From DB1 sp049323655 (lineage in GTDB: Bacteria; Desulfobacterota; Desulfobulbia; Desulfobulbales; SURF-16), in contig JBMONO010000017.1 in assembly GCA_049323655.1 (NCBI GenBank), forward strand, positions 31,777 to 95,776: a stretch of DNA of 64,000 nucleotides. The letters run 5' to 3'. Position numbers and translations under genes: made by a program. Positions 1 to 8,076 of this stretch are shown piece by piece. The notes below the pieces were generated by a model. That model saw nothing but the letters and a program-made list of their open reading frames with translations. It was not told the DNA's origin and made no database searches. Numbering within the stretch: position 1 is the first letter of the stretch; each line of letters starts with the position of its first letter.

Positions 1-1039
1 TGAAAACAGTCTGGTCCTCTTTGCCGCCACCTTCAAAAAACTGCTCATTGCCATCCTGCCCGGCTCCCGCGATTTCATTATCGGCAAGATGATGGCCAAG
101 GCCGACGACTCGAACATCTTCGCCAAACTGGTCCGCACCACCCTTCAGTATTATCTGGAGGAACAGCCCGGCATTCTCGGTCAGGACAATATAGTCCGAA
201 TAACCGGCGTGCTGGCGCAGCACGAACCGGTCATACTGGCCAGATACTGGCGCACGCCTTTTGCCGAATGGTTACGCGACGGGGTGCTCAGCAGCCTGTC
301 GGTTTTCCACGGCGACGACGACGGCCACGCCTCCTTTGTTGCCAATTGCGCCCTGCTGACCGGCAAAGGCTATCGCAGCCGCGCCAGTCTGCGCTTTCCG
401 GAGGCCGGCTTCGGCGACCAGGCCAGACTGAGCGAAATTCTGGCCGCGGTCAACCAGCGGGCCGGCGGTTCTTTTGCCAGGCTCTTTTCCTTTCTGCGGA
501 ACAGCGGTTTGGTGGTTGATTTTTCCCGAACCGCAAACGGCATTGAGATCTCTCACAGCGTCAGCGTCTATCAGGATGCGGAAAGCCAGCAGCGTCTCCT
601 GGAACATTTCCTGCGGGACGACCACGAGATGTTTGCTCACCGGGGTCACAGTTACTGGCTCAATGAACATCTGCTTGACCCGCTCCATGAACTGCGCGAA
701 AAAAAACGGATCGGCAAGGAAGAGATGGCCGCCAAAACCCGTTTCCTCAGTATCGGCGCCTGTGGAGGGGTCAACATTTATGCCGACCTCGCCCGCATCT
801 TTTGCGGCACCATTGATGTTCTCGGCAGCCTCGGCGCAGGCAAGACCGGCATCAACAACCTCTACAACTGGTTTCTTCTGGAAACGGTGGCGGCCAGGGG
901 CGGAGAGGGAAGCTGGCAGGAGATGGATCGTCGGGCCCTGCCGCTCTTTGCCGAAGATCCGGAAAAGGATTACCAACTGCCCGGCGAGTTGCCGTCGCTT
1001 CTTTATAAGGTGGTGGGAGAGGAGCGGTGCTGGTTCTGA
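1..1039 (+). CDS. Uncharacterised protein, 5'-truncated by window edge; possible caspase-like (clan CD) fold
   Basis: The reading frame is open from base 2, before the first Met at 89, so the N-terminus lies outside the window and about 345 residues are visible. I recognise no named family. Two blocks resemble the His and Cys blocks of clan CD cysteine peptidases: a hydrophobic strand ending in HRGHSYW (His codons at 638 and 647) and, about 38-41 residues later, a strand ending in SIGACGG (Cys codon at 761). This order and distance fit caspase-like folds, but assignment from two motifs is inference. A Gly-rich piece follows (GSLGAGKTG), too short to call a P-loop. The stop overlaps the convergent L,D-transpeptidase gene by 37 bases. 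Confidence 0.75.
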   Translation, partial: ENSLVLFAATFKKLLIAILPGSRDFIIGKMMAKADDSNIFAKLVRTTLQYYLEEQPGILGQDNIVRITGVLAQHEPVILARYWRTPFAEWLRDGVLSSLSVFHGDDDGHASFVANCALLTGKGYRSRASLRFPEAGFGDQARLSEILAAVNQRAGGSFARLFSFLRNSGLVVDFSRTANGIEISHSVSVYQDAESQQRLLEHFLRDDHEMFAHRGHSYWLNEHLLDPLHELREKKRIGKEEMAAKTRFLSIGACGGVNIYADLARIFCGTIDVLGSLGAGKTGINNLYNWFLLETVAARGGEGSWQEMDRRALPLFAEDPEKDYQLPGELPSLLYKVVGEERCWF

Positions 1040-1851
1040 ACGCGACGTCCGGCTGAGGGCGTGCGCCCTCCAGTCTGCTGCTGCGCCGTTTCCTCAGCGG
1101 GAGGGGCAAAGACATAACGCTTGTTTTTGACCGTGACCAGCGGTGGGATATGCGTCTCTTCGAAAAGATCGTATCCTTCCTTGAGGTTTTGCCAGAAGGG
1201 CCTCCATGGCGAGCGTTTATAGAGCGCCATGTTCGCCTGGGTCATGCGGAAGGGAAAAACATGGACGCCGAAGGCTTCCTGGCCATTTTTCAGGGCCGCA
1301 TCAGCCAGGGTGTAAATTTCGTCCATCTGCCGGTCGTTCATGGCGAAACAGCCGACCGAGACGCAGTCGCCATGTACCATCAGGGCGCTGCCAGAGCGAC
1401 CGAGCGCCCTGTCATAATCGTTGGGGAAACCGAGATCGAATGCCAGATGAAATTGGCTTAATGGGTTGAGCCTGCTCACGCTGACGCCATAAAACCCCTC
1501 CGGGCTCTGGCGATCGCCTTCCCGCAGCTTCGGCCCCAGATCGCCGGAAAAGGCACAGATCTCATAGGTCTTGAACAGTTTGTAGCGATCCTCGGCCTGT
1601 ATCCACACTTCGAGCTCGTTGGAGACCTTGAAGATCCGGATAAAAATAGGGCGGCCGAGTTCCATGCCGAGCCGGTTCAGCTCCGGTTGCAGCATCGTCG
1701 CCGTATGCCGACAAACCGCTGCCGCCCTGTCGTCAGCAGGCATGGTGGCACGAACGGGCGTGGCTATCAGCCAGAGCGGGACAATGAGGGCCATGGCAGC
1801 AAGAGAGCGCGCCAGGCAGAAGGTTCGGCGGGTGGTCGTTGGTTTTTTCAT
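1003..1851 (-). CDS. L,D-transpeptidase (YkuD/YafK-type) with signal peptide
   Basis: A predicted periplasmic enzyme of peptidoglycan or peptidoglycan-lipoprotein links. The chosen ATG (1849-1851) gives a classic signal peptide: KKPTTTRR charged region, then AALIVPLWLIATPVRA. The catalytic signature HGDCVSVGCFAM matches the YkuD His/Ser-x-Gly-Cys box, with Cys as nucleophile. The RIFKVSNELEVWI and FGVHVFPFRM segments resemble the YafK (DpaA/LdtF) branch, whose E. coli member cuts Lpp from murein, so hydrolase rather than transpeptidase activity is possible. Further upstream Mets at 1935 and 1881 are less likely because they precede the signal peptide. The last ~30 residues are low-complexity and overlap the convergent neighbour. 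Confidence 0.88.
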   Translation of the reverse strand: MKKPTTTRRTFCLARSLAAMALIVPLWLIATPVRATMPADDRAAAVCRHTATMLQPELNRLGMELGRPIFIRIFKVSNELEVWIQAEDRYKLFKTYEICAFSGDLGPKLREGDRQSPEGFYGVSVSRLNPLSQFHLAFDLGFPNDYDRALGRSGSALMVHGDCVSVGCFAMNDRQMDEIYTLADAALKNGQEAFGVHVFPFRMTQANMALYKRSPWRPFWQNLKEGYDLFEETHIPPLVTVKNKRYVFAPPAEETAQQQTGGRTPSAGRRVQNQHRSSPTTL

Positions 1852-2136
1852 TGGCAATCTTTCCCAAAGGGAATTGGTCATAATCGTCAGATGAAGGGAC
1901 ACCCAGGCAGCACGGGAGCTCTGCCGCGGCGACACATCCCTTTTTCATCAATAGCACACCTGGCGTCGGGAAACAAATATTTCGGCTGTTGCATCCCTTC
2001 CGGCAATGCTTTTTGCCGGACCAGGGCCTGTTACTGTTGTGCCGATGTCTTGCAAAAACGTCGCCACCGTCCTCTTGTTGCCCAATGAACGCAGATCAAT
2101 ATTGACATCGTCGGCAAATTACGGTTTTGATGGAAC
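1852..2136. other. Divergent intergenic region
   Basis: This 285-base region separates the divergent L,D-transpeptidase and lytic transglycosylase genes and must hold both promoters. A TTGACA hexamer stands at 2102-2107, facing the transglycosylase, but no good -10 follows at the right distance. Short open frames here lack coding character. I see no RNA gene or repeat. Confidence 0.4.
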
Positions 2137-4017
2137 ATGAGGATGTTCATTGCCGCCCTTTTTCCCCCTTATTTCCCTATGCGCCGCTTCCTGCTGCCGT
2201 TGCTCTGCTTTTTCTGTCTGATTGCCGGGCCGCCGGTCGCCCAGGCCGCCCTGGTCGAACTCCCCCTGACCCTGCGCACCCAGCTGCTGCAACGCGCCCT
2301 TGCCCGCCATCTTCAGCAGAAAGAGGGAGAAGCGGTCGTCTTTTATCAGGAAGGCCCCTCCCGTTACCTGCATGCCGACCGCATTCAGTTTTCCATCAGG
2401 GGCCAACAGCCGCATTTCACCTGTCACGGCCGCGCCGGCCTCGGCTTCAGTTTGCTCGGCATCACCCCGGTCGGCCTGCAGTGGAGCGGCTCCATTGATC
2501 TGACCCTCCAGCCCTATGTCGACGACCACTGGCAGTTACGCTATCGCATCCTCGATTCCGCCCTCTTTGATGATGAGGGGAAACGGCCGACGATCACCGG
2601 TTTTGTCTGGGATCTGATTAAAAAATTTCTCCATCCCCGGCTTGAACAGTTCTCGCTCGATCTTGCCATGCCCAAGGAAGAAATCTCCGCAGTGCTGGCC
2701 GCCTGCACCACCCCCGAGGAGGCGGAACAACTGGCCGTGGTGCTGCGCACCCTGACGGTCGGCCCGGTGCGGGTCGATCCCACCGGCTTCGTTGTGCCGC
2801 TTTTTCTGACGGTTGACGAGTCGCGGCTCGCACCACCACCCCTGCCCGCCCAGGCCCCCCTGCAACCCGAAGAGATCGAAGCATTTCTCAGGGTACTGGA
2901 ACCGTGGGATGCCTTCCTTGTTTTCGTTATCAAAAATGCCGCCACTGATCTGGTGGATGCCATGATGCGCGAGGAGCTGTTCGACCTTCTCATCAGTAGC
3001 CGCTACCAGTTGCTGCCCATTCTCTCCGGCGAGACGGCAGCCGATCCGGATGATCCTCTTCGCGCCCTGTTCGTCGCCGCCTGGCAGGAGCTGCGCGCCA
3101 TCATCGAACATGCCGAGGACCGCGGCCTGATCCAGGGGCAACCTTTGCGATACATGACCTTCATCAACGCCGGCGATGCCCTCATTACCCTCGACAAAGC
3201 GGCGCCCGGACTGGGCATGCGCATCAGCAGCGACGGCCTGCGTCGCTGGGCCCGCACCCTGAAGCCGGGCGCCACGGAAGATCCGCTCCGTTTTGACTGG
3301 ACGGTTGACCCGCAGCTGCGCGAACTCTTCAATTTCGCCCCGGAGCCGGAGCCCGAGGCGACGGAACAGCCTAACAGCAGAAACTTTTTCGATTTTTTCC
3401 TGTCGTCTGCCTGGGCCGCCGATTCGGCAACCCCTCCGCGGCTTGACCGCTGGGTGCCGCACCTGGAGGAACTCCTCGACTATCAGCAACTGATGGAGGC
3501 CCTGATCGCCACCGTTGCCGAGGAAGAGATCCGGCGGGAAAAGCTTGATAGCCGCTACGCGGAGGTGTTCCGCCATCTGGTGCCCACCACCGCTCTCATT
3601 GAAAGCTGCTGGCGCCAGTATGTCCGGCAGGGAAAGGAGATCTCCTACCTGAAATCAAAGGTCGGCAGCATTGGTCTGATGCAGGTCAACCAGAACGTCT
3701 GGCGCGGATTCTATGACGTGGAACGACTGCGCTGGGAGGTTGGGTACAACACCCGGGCCGGAGCGCAGATTCTCATGCGCTATCTGAAAAAATACGGCAT
3801 TGCCGTGGAGAAAAAAAATCAGGATCTCCAGACCGGTATCCGCGCCACCTATGCGGTCTATAATGCCGGTCCCCGTGCAGCAAATCGATTCATGAAGACC
3901 GATGGGCAGCAGGCAAAAAGCGCTCTGGACCGTAAATTCTGGAATACCTATCAGGCAATAGCCTCAGGAGGTGTTGTCAATCTCTCTTCCTGCAAGGTCG
4001 ATCTGCCCGATGCCTGA
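2137..4017 (+). CDS. Lytic transglycosylase with C-terminal SLT domain
   Basis: A secreted murein-cleaving enzyme of about 626 residues. An N-terminal signal peptide is clear from the second Met (2179; MRRFLLPLLCFF... to PVAQA); starting at 2137 adds 14 residues, and the true start is uncertain between these. The first ~450 residues match no domain I can name. The C-terminus is a goose-lysozyme-like SLT domain: catalytic Glu in TALIESCW (codon 3601-3603), then SIGLMQVN, YNTRAGAQIL and YAVYNAGP in the usual order. The long N-terminal part may position the enzyme on the cell wall. It is followed within 15 bases by the convergent dus gene. Confidence 0.9.
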   Translation: MRMFIAALFPPYFPMRRFLLPLLCFFCLIAGPPVAQAALVELPLTLRTQLLQRALARHLQQKEGEAVVFYQEGPSRYLHADRIQFSIRGQQPHFTCHGRAGLGFSLLGITPVGLQWSGSIDLTLQPYVDDHWQLRYRILDSALFDDEGKRPTITGFVWDLIKKFLHPRLEQFSLDLAMPKEEISAVLAACTTPEEAEQLAVVLRTLTVGPVRVDPTGFVVPLFLTVDESRLAPPPLPAQAPLQPEEIEAFLRVLEPWDAFLVFVIKNAATDLVDAMMREELFDLLISSRYQLLPILSGETAADPDDPLRALFVAAWQELRAIIEHAEDRGLIQGQPLRYMTFINAGDALITLDKAAPGLGMRISSDGLRRWARTLKPGATEDPLRFDWTVDPQLRELFNFAPEPEPEATEQPNSRNFFDFFLSSAWAADSATPPRLDRWVPHLEELLDYQQLMEALIATVAEEEIRREKLDSRYAEVFRHLVPTTALIESCWRQYVRQGKEISYLKSKVGSIGLMQVNQNVWRGFYDVERLRWEVGYNTRAGAQILMRYLKKYGIAVEKKNQDLQTGIRATYAVYNAGPRAANRFMKTDGQQAKSALDRKFWNTYQAIASGGVVNLSSCKVDLPDA

Positions 4018-4031
4018 CAGGGCCGTCTCCC

Positions 4032-5042
4032 TCATCCGGCAAGAATCGGCTGCCCAGCGTTGTCAACAAAAAAGCGAGCGGCCCGCTCTCTTGCTTCCGC
4101 CATGGTCGCGCTGCCTTGCACCGCCGAAGCAAGATGGAGACCAAAGGGGTAGGTGCGGGAAAAGTAATGGGTGAATTGCTTCAGGCGGCCGAGCCGCCGT
4201 TCCGGTTGGAAGCGCTTTTCCAGACCGGCGCAGAAGGCGGCATAAAGGGCGGGACGATCAATACCGGCAAGGTGATCTCCCTCGCCGTAAAGCTCGGCGG
4301 CCAGTTCCCGAAACAGCCAGGGCCTGATCACCGCCCCCCGGCCGAGCATCAGTCCGTCCGCCCCGGACAGAGCCAGACAGCGTCGGCCGTCGGCAACGCT
4401 GAAGATGCCCCCATTGGCCACCACCGGGATGGTAAGCCAGCCTTTCACCTTGCCCACCCAGTCCCAGCGCGGCTTGCGACTGAAGGGTTCTCTGCGCAGC
4501 CGGGCATGGACGGTAAGCAGATCGATGCCCTCTCCCTCCAGCATCCGACAGAGATTCCGCAACCGCATCTCATCAAGTTCATCGCCGAGTCTGATCTTGG
4601 CAGTGAGAGGCAGTGCGGTGCGACGGCGAGCCTCGGCCGCCAGACGACGCAATCCGCTGATATCCTCGACAAGTTTGCTGCCGCCGCCAAAGGTGCGGAC
4701 CTGCGGAGCCGGGCAGCCCAGGTTGAGGTCAATAGCGGCGCCACCCAGCTGATGGACCCGGTCGATGGCAGGGGCCAGGTGGCCAGGTTCGGAAACCAAA
4801 AGCTGATAGGAAAGTGGTCTCTCCACCGCACTGCGCACCAGAAAAGGGGAGAGGCCGGCGTTTTCCACCGGCAGCCGCCGGGCGGACAGCATCTCGGTGG
4901 AAAACAGCCCTACTCCGCCAAGTCCGGCCAGCAGCCCGCGAAAGGCGGAATGGGTGATGCCGGCCATCGGGGCAAGCAGGAGGGGTGGGGCAATGGTGAG
5001 ATTGCGAATGGTGAGCATGCGGACCATTTTACCCGTTCCCAC
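4032..5042 (-). CDS. dus: tRNA-dihydrouridine synthase family protein
   Basis: A flavin-dependent reductase of uridines in tRNA. The 336-residue chain has the family hallmarks in order: PLLLAPMAGIT at the FMN barrel start, LNLGCPAP with the catalytic Cys, TAKIRLG, VHARLR, VVANGGI and LMLGRGA. The subfamily (DusA/B/C) is not decidable by eye; the ARLRREPFSRKPRWDW region resembles DusC/DusB-like proteins. The start is taken at 5042, but Mets at 5027 and 5018 are also possible. It is divergent from the RluA gene, with only about 30 bases between starts, so the two share a compact promoter region. Confidence 0.92.
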   Translation of the reverse strand: MGTGKMVRMLTIRNLTIAPPLLLAPMAGITHSAFRGLLAGLGGVGLFSTEMLSARRLPVENAGLSPFLVRSAVERPLSYQLLVSEPGHLAPAIDRVHQLGGAAIDLNLGCPAPQVRTFGGGSKLVEDISGLRRLAAEARRRTALPLTAKIRLGDELDEMRLRNLCRMLEGEGIDLLTVHARLRREPFSRKPRWDWVGKVKGWLTIPVVANGGIFSVADGRRCLALSGADGLMLGRGAVIRPWLFRELAAELYGEGDHLAGIDRPALYAAFCAGLEKRFQPERRLGRLKQFTHYFSRTYPFGLHLASAVQGSATMAEARERAARFFVDNAGQPILAG

Positions 5043-5074
5043 GATGATTGGCTATGATTTCAGGTGGATGAAAG

Positions 5075-6055
5075 ATGAGTCACGATCTTCTGAAAAGAGA
5101 GACCATGGTGCGGGTGCCGGCGGCCGGCGCCGGCGGCCAGCTCCTTGATTTTGTCGCGGCCCGCTTCACCTATCGCAGCAGGACGGAGTGGCAGGAGGAG
5201 ATTGCCGCCGGTCGTTTTTCCTTGGCGAGTGGCCGACTGCTCAGCCCATGCACCACGCTTGCCGCCGGGGACCAGGTGCGCTATGCCATGCCGGAACTGC
5301 CGGAGCCGCCGGTGCCTCGCTGCTGCACCGTTCTCCATGAGGATGCTCATCTGCTGGTGGTGGACAAACCTGCCGGCCTGCCCTGCCATCCCGGCGGCCG
5401 TTTTTTCCGCCATACCCTCTGGGCGCTGCTCCGTGAGGAATTCGGCCTGCCCCATCCCTCCCTGATCAACCGTCTGGATCGGGAGACCTCCGGCATCGTC
5501 CTGATTGCCAAGGACAAAAGAACAGCGAGACACGGCTGTCAGCTCTTTGCCCGCCGGCTTGTTGAGAAACGCTATCTGGTGCTGGTCGAAGGAATCTTTC
5601 CGCCAGGGCCTGTGTGTGCCGCCGGTCTTCTCTCCCCTGATCCAACCAGCTGCATCCGCAAGAAAATCCGCTATACGCCCGCAAAAGAGGCAGGACCATT
5701 CTGCCCGGCTCAGCAATCCGTGACATGGTTCCAACGTCTGCGGCTGGCCAACGGCCTTTCCCTGCTGGAGGCGCGGCCCGTTACCGGCCGCTGTCATCAG
5801 ATCAGGGCCAGTCTCCTCGGCCTCGGCTTTCCGGTGGTGGGCGATAAACTTTACGGCGTCGATGAAACGTTCTTTCTCCGCCTTACCAGGGATAGACTGA
5901 CCGCGGCCGATCACCAGCGGCTGCGCCTTTCCCGCCAGGCCCTGCATGCCGCCTCCTTCACCCTGCCTCATCCGTCGGGAAACCGCCTCCTTTCTTTCTT
6001 CTCCCCCATGCCAGAGGAATTTTCCCGCCAGCTTGCCGATGGAGATCCGCTCTGA
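5075..6055 (+). CDS. RluA-family RNA pseudouridine synthase
   Basis: Isomerises uridine to pseudouridine in rRNA or tRNA. After an N-terminal S4-like portion (~1-80) comes the catalytic core: LLVVDKPAGLPCHP, then SLINRLDRETSGIV with the catalytic Asp of the HRLD-type motif (here NRLD), and GRCHQIRASL with VVGDKLYG. The length of 326 is normal for the RluA/C/D group. The target site cannot be told. An alternative start at 5105 would trim ten residues. Pairing with the divergent dus gene puts two RNA-modifying enzymes together. Confidence 0.92.
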   Translation: MSHDLLKRETMVRVPAAGAGGQLLDFVAARFTYRSRTEWQEEIAAGRFSLASGRLLSPCTTLAAGDQVRYAMPELPEPPVPRCCTVLHEDAHLLVVDKPAGLPCHPGGRFFRHTLWALLREEFGLPHPSLINRLDRETSGIVLIAKDKRTARHGCQLFARRLVEKRYLVLVEGIFPPGPVCAAGLLSPDPTSCIRKKIRYTPAKEAGPFCPAQQSVTWFQRLRLANGLSLLEARPVTGRCHQIRASLLGLGFPVVGDKLYGVDETFFLRLTRDRLTAADHQRLRLSRQALHAASFTLPHPSGNRLLSFFSPMPEEFSRQLADGDPL

Positions 6056-6073
6056 CCCAATCATATCCTTTCC

Positions 6074-6102
6074 TTGACATCGCTTTTCCCCTGTTGATAA
6101 AG
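6074..6102 (+). promoter_or_regulatory. Candidate sigma-70 promoter of the porin gene
   Basis: TTGACA at 6074-6079 is followed after 16-17 bases by GATAAA/ATAAAG, about 35 bases before the porin start. The -35 is a perfect match and the -10 is imperfect. Confidence 0.5.
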
Positions 6103-6137
6103 TGAATTGATCCCAACAAACCACCAGGGAGCCCTGC

Positions 6138-7445
6138 ATGAATAGTATCCATGGCCGCCTTCTCCTCCTTGTCGTCCTTGCCCTTGCCTTCCCCACCCCT
6201 GCCCGGGCGGTCAACTGGCTGATGCTGCAGGGCACTGAGCCCGACAAGGCCCCCGCCTTCCGCCTTTTCGGCCATGCTGCCATCGACTATCAGTACACCG
6301 ACGACTCTCGCCTTGCGGTCGGCCCCTGGAGCGGCCAGAAGGCCGCTTTCAACCAGATCGGCCCCCGTCTTGAGTCCGCCTCGCAGCTCTCCCTGCGCCG
6401 GGTCAGGATCGGCGCCCGCGGCGTCACCCCGGATCCCCGTTTCAATTACCTTATCTCGGCCGTGGCCGGCGACAACGACGCCACCCGCATCAACACGGCG
6501 GATCGAGTCCGCTTCGTCGATGCCAGCCTGACCATGAACGTCATCCCCCACGCCCGGCTGCGGCTCGGCATGTTCAAGTACCCCGGCGCAGAAGAGGGCC
6601 TGCAGTTCAACGCCCCGGGCAATTACGTCAATCTGAGCAACGTTGGCAACCAGGTGCTGCAGGAGCGTTTCTACGACAATGACGGCGGCAACCCCTATCA
6701 TGCCAACATCCCCGGAGCAGGCAGCACCTTCCGCGACTTCGGCCTTATGCTCTTCGACTCCCTGCGCAGCGGCCCCTGGCAGCACAGCTACGCAGCCATG
6801 ATCGGCAACGGTCGCGGCATCAGCAGCGGCGGCGGCAGCCCGGGTGAGGATCTCTATCTTTACTGGTCATCGGAGTATGTTCTTGGCGGCAAGGGCATGC
6901 AGCAGGAGGGGCTGAAACTCTTTGCCTGGTTGCAGGACGGCGAGCGGACCATCAAGGCCGGCCCGGCCCAGGTTGGGCAGGATTTTGACCGACGCCGGTA
7001 CGGGGCGGGCACGACCTTCCGGCGTGGCGACTACCGCGTTACCGCCGAGGTGATCAAGGCCGACGGCATGATCTTCAACAGCATGGATCTGGGCGGCGTT
7101 CCCGGCGCGGTCGGCAGCAACGGCTTTATCTCCTCCTACAACCTCCTGCCCGACGAGGAGGCCTTCGGATGGTACGTCGATCTCAGCTACCAGCTGCGGC
7201 CCGGCTGGTGGCTCGATCTGCGTTATGACCGGCTCGACCGCGGCACCGAGATCAGCACCAACGAACGCCGCTTCACCACCCTCACCCTGGGCAGCCACTA
7301 TTTCATCACCCCGGCCCTTCGGCTGATGGTCAACTACGAGATTCGCGATAACAAGGCGCCCAACCTGCCGGACAATGCCCCGGCAAACATCGTCCTCGAC
7401 ACCTATGACAATCGGCTCTCCCTGCAACTGTTCTGGATGTTCTAA
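6138..7445 (+). CDS. Outer-membrane porin, phosphate-selective porin O/P-like
   Basis: A 435-residue secreted beta-barrel. The signal peptide ends at PTPARA. The remainder alternates polar and aromatic residues as in porins and ends in SLQLFWMF, a C-terminal aromatic typical of BAM substrates. The segment with SQLSLRRVRIGARG, then NPRFNYLISA-like text and the late strand YDNRLSLQLF, recalls the OprO/OprP (phosphate-selective porin) family, but specificity cannot be read. A Shine-Dalgarno-like AGGGAG lies eight bases upstream (6126-6131). The next gene upstream ends about 80 bases before. Confidence 0.8.
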   Translation: MNSIHGRLLLLVVLALAFPTPARAVNWLMLQGTEPDKAPAFRLFGHAAIDYQYTDDSRLAVGPWSGQKAAFNQIGPRLESASQLSLRRVRIGARGVTPDPRFNYLISAVAGDNDATRINTADRVRFVDASLTMNVIPHARLRLGMFKYPGAEEGLQFNAPGNYVNLSNVGNQVLQERFYDNDGGNPYHANIPGAGSTFRDFGLMLFDSLRSGPWQHSYAAMIGNGRGISSGGGSPGEDLYLYWSSEYVLGGKGMQQEGLKLFAWLQDGERTIKAGPAQVGQDFDRRRYGAGTTFRRGDYRVTAEVIKADGMIFNSMDLGGVPGAVGSNGFISSYNLLPDEEAFGWYVDLSYQLRPGWWLDLRYDRLDRGTEISTNERRFTTLTLGSHYFITPALRLMVNYEIRDNKAPNLPDNAPANIVLDTYDNRLSLQLFWMF

Positions 7446-7486
7446 CCTCTGCCGACGTCGGGGGCGCTCGTTTTCCAGGTACTCTC

Positions 7487-7989
7487 ATGACGATCCGCGC
7501 CAAGGCCATCCTGTCCGTGACACTCACCATCGGGCTCCTCACCGCGGTCTTTCTTGCGCTGGGCATTCAGCAACAGAACGCCCACCTGCGGCAACTGCTC
7601 ACAGACAAGAAGAGCAATGCCCACTTTCTCGCCGATACCCTGCAGGAACAGATTTTCACCACATACCGAACCCGCATCGTCAGCCTTGCCACCACGAAAC
7701 AGGACGTCATCGAAGCCTTGACAAACCCGCAAAAAGTCTTTTTTCACCACAGAGCGCACAGAAAACGCAGAGAAAAAATCTTTAATTATAATTAGTTATC
7801 TCTGTGCGCTCTGCGGTCTCTGTGGTTGATTTTCAGTTTTTACGATTCCATCAAGCCTTTGCCCGCCGCAAAAATATCACTGAGAAAAACGCGCAAGCGA
7901 TCGGCATTCGCGCCCTGCTGGCCAAACCCTTGCAAAAATTTGACCTGTTACACCTGATGCGCGACATCCTGGAGCAGAGGAAAAGATAA
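7487..7989 (+). pseudogene. Remnant of a hybrid sensor histidine kinase, internally deleted and split by a MITE-like repeat
   Basis: The N-terminal piece (7487-7719) encodes an inner-membrane start: TIRAKAILSVTLTIGLLTAV helix, then a periplasmic-type helix ending KQDVIEAL. Removing the repeat at 7719-7854 restores a continuous frame KQDVIEAFARRKN, so the repeat interrupted the frame later. Right after this comes EKNAQAIGIRALLAKPLQKF and a closing helix to the stop at 7989, which is the end of a response-regulator receiver domain (the KP pair with following helix). The whole middle (sensor, HAMP, kinase core, most of the receiver) is missing. Two events are thus inferred: a large in-frame-like deletion and an insertion. 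Confidence 0.75.
7719..7854 (+). repeat. MITE-like palindromic repeat, copy 1
   Basis: Begins ACAAACCCGCAAAAAGTC, contains CACCACAGAGCGCACAG facing CTCTGTGCGCTCTG...CTCTGTGG, an AT-rich centre TTAATTATAATTAG, and ends CAGTTTTTACGATTCCA. Flanks TCGAAGCCTTG and TCAAGCCTTTG look like a decayed target-site duplication. It lies inside the kinase remnant. Confidence 0.85.
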
Positions 7990-8076
7990 GAAAATACAGG
8001 GCCGGCTGCGGTAAAAACCGTCAGCCGGCGGAGAGGGAAAAGGGCTGTGGACGATGCAGGACAATACCCTGACCGC

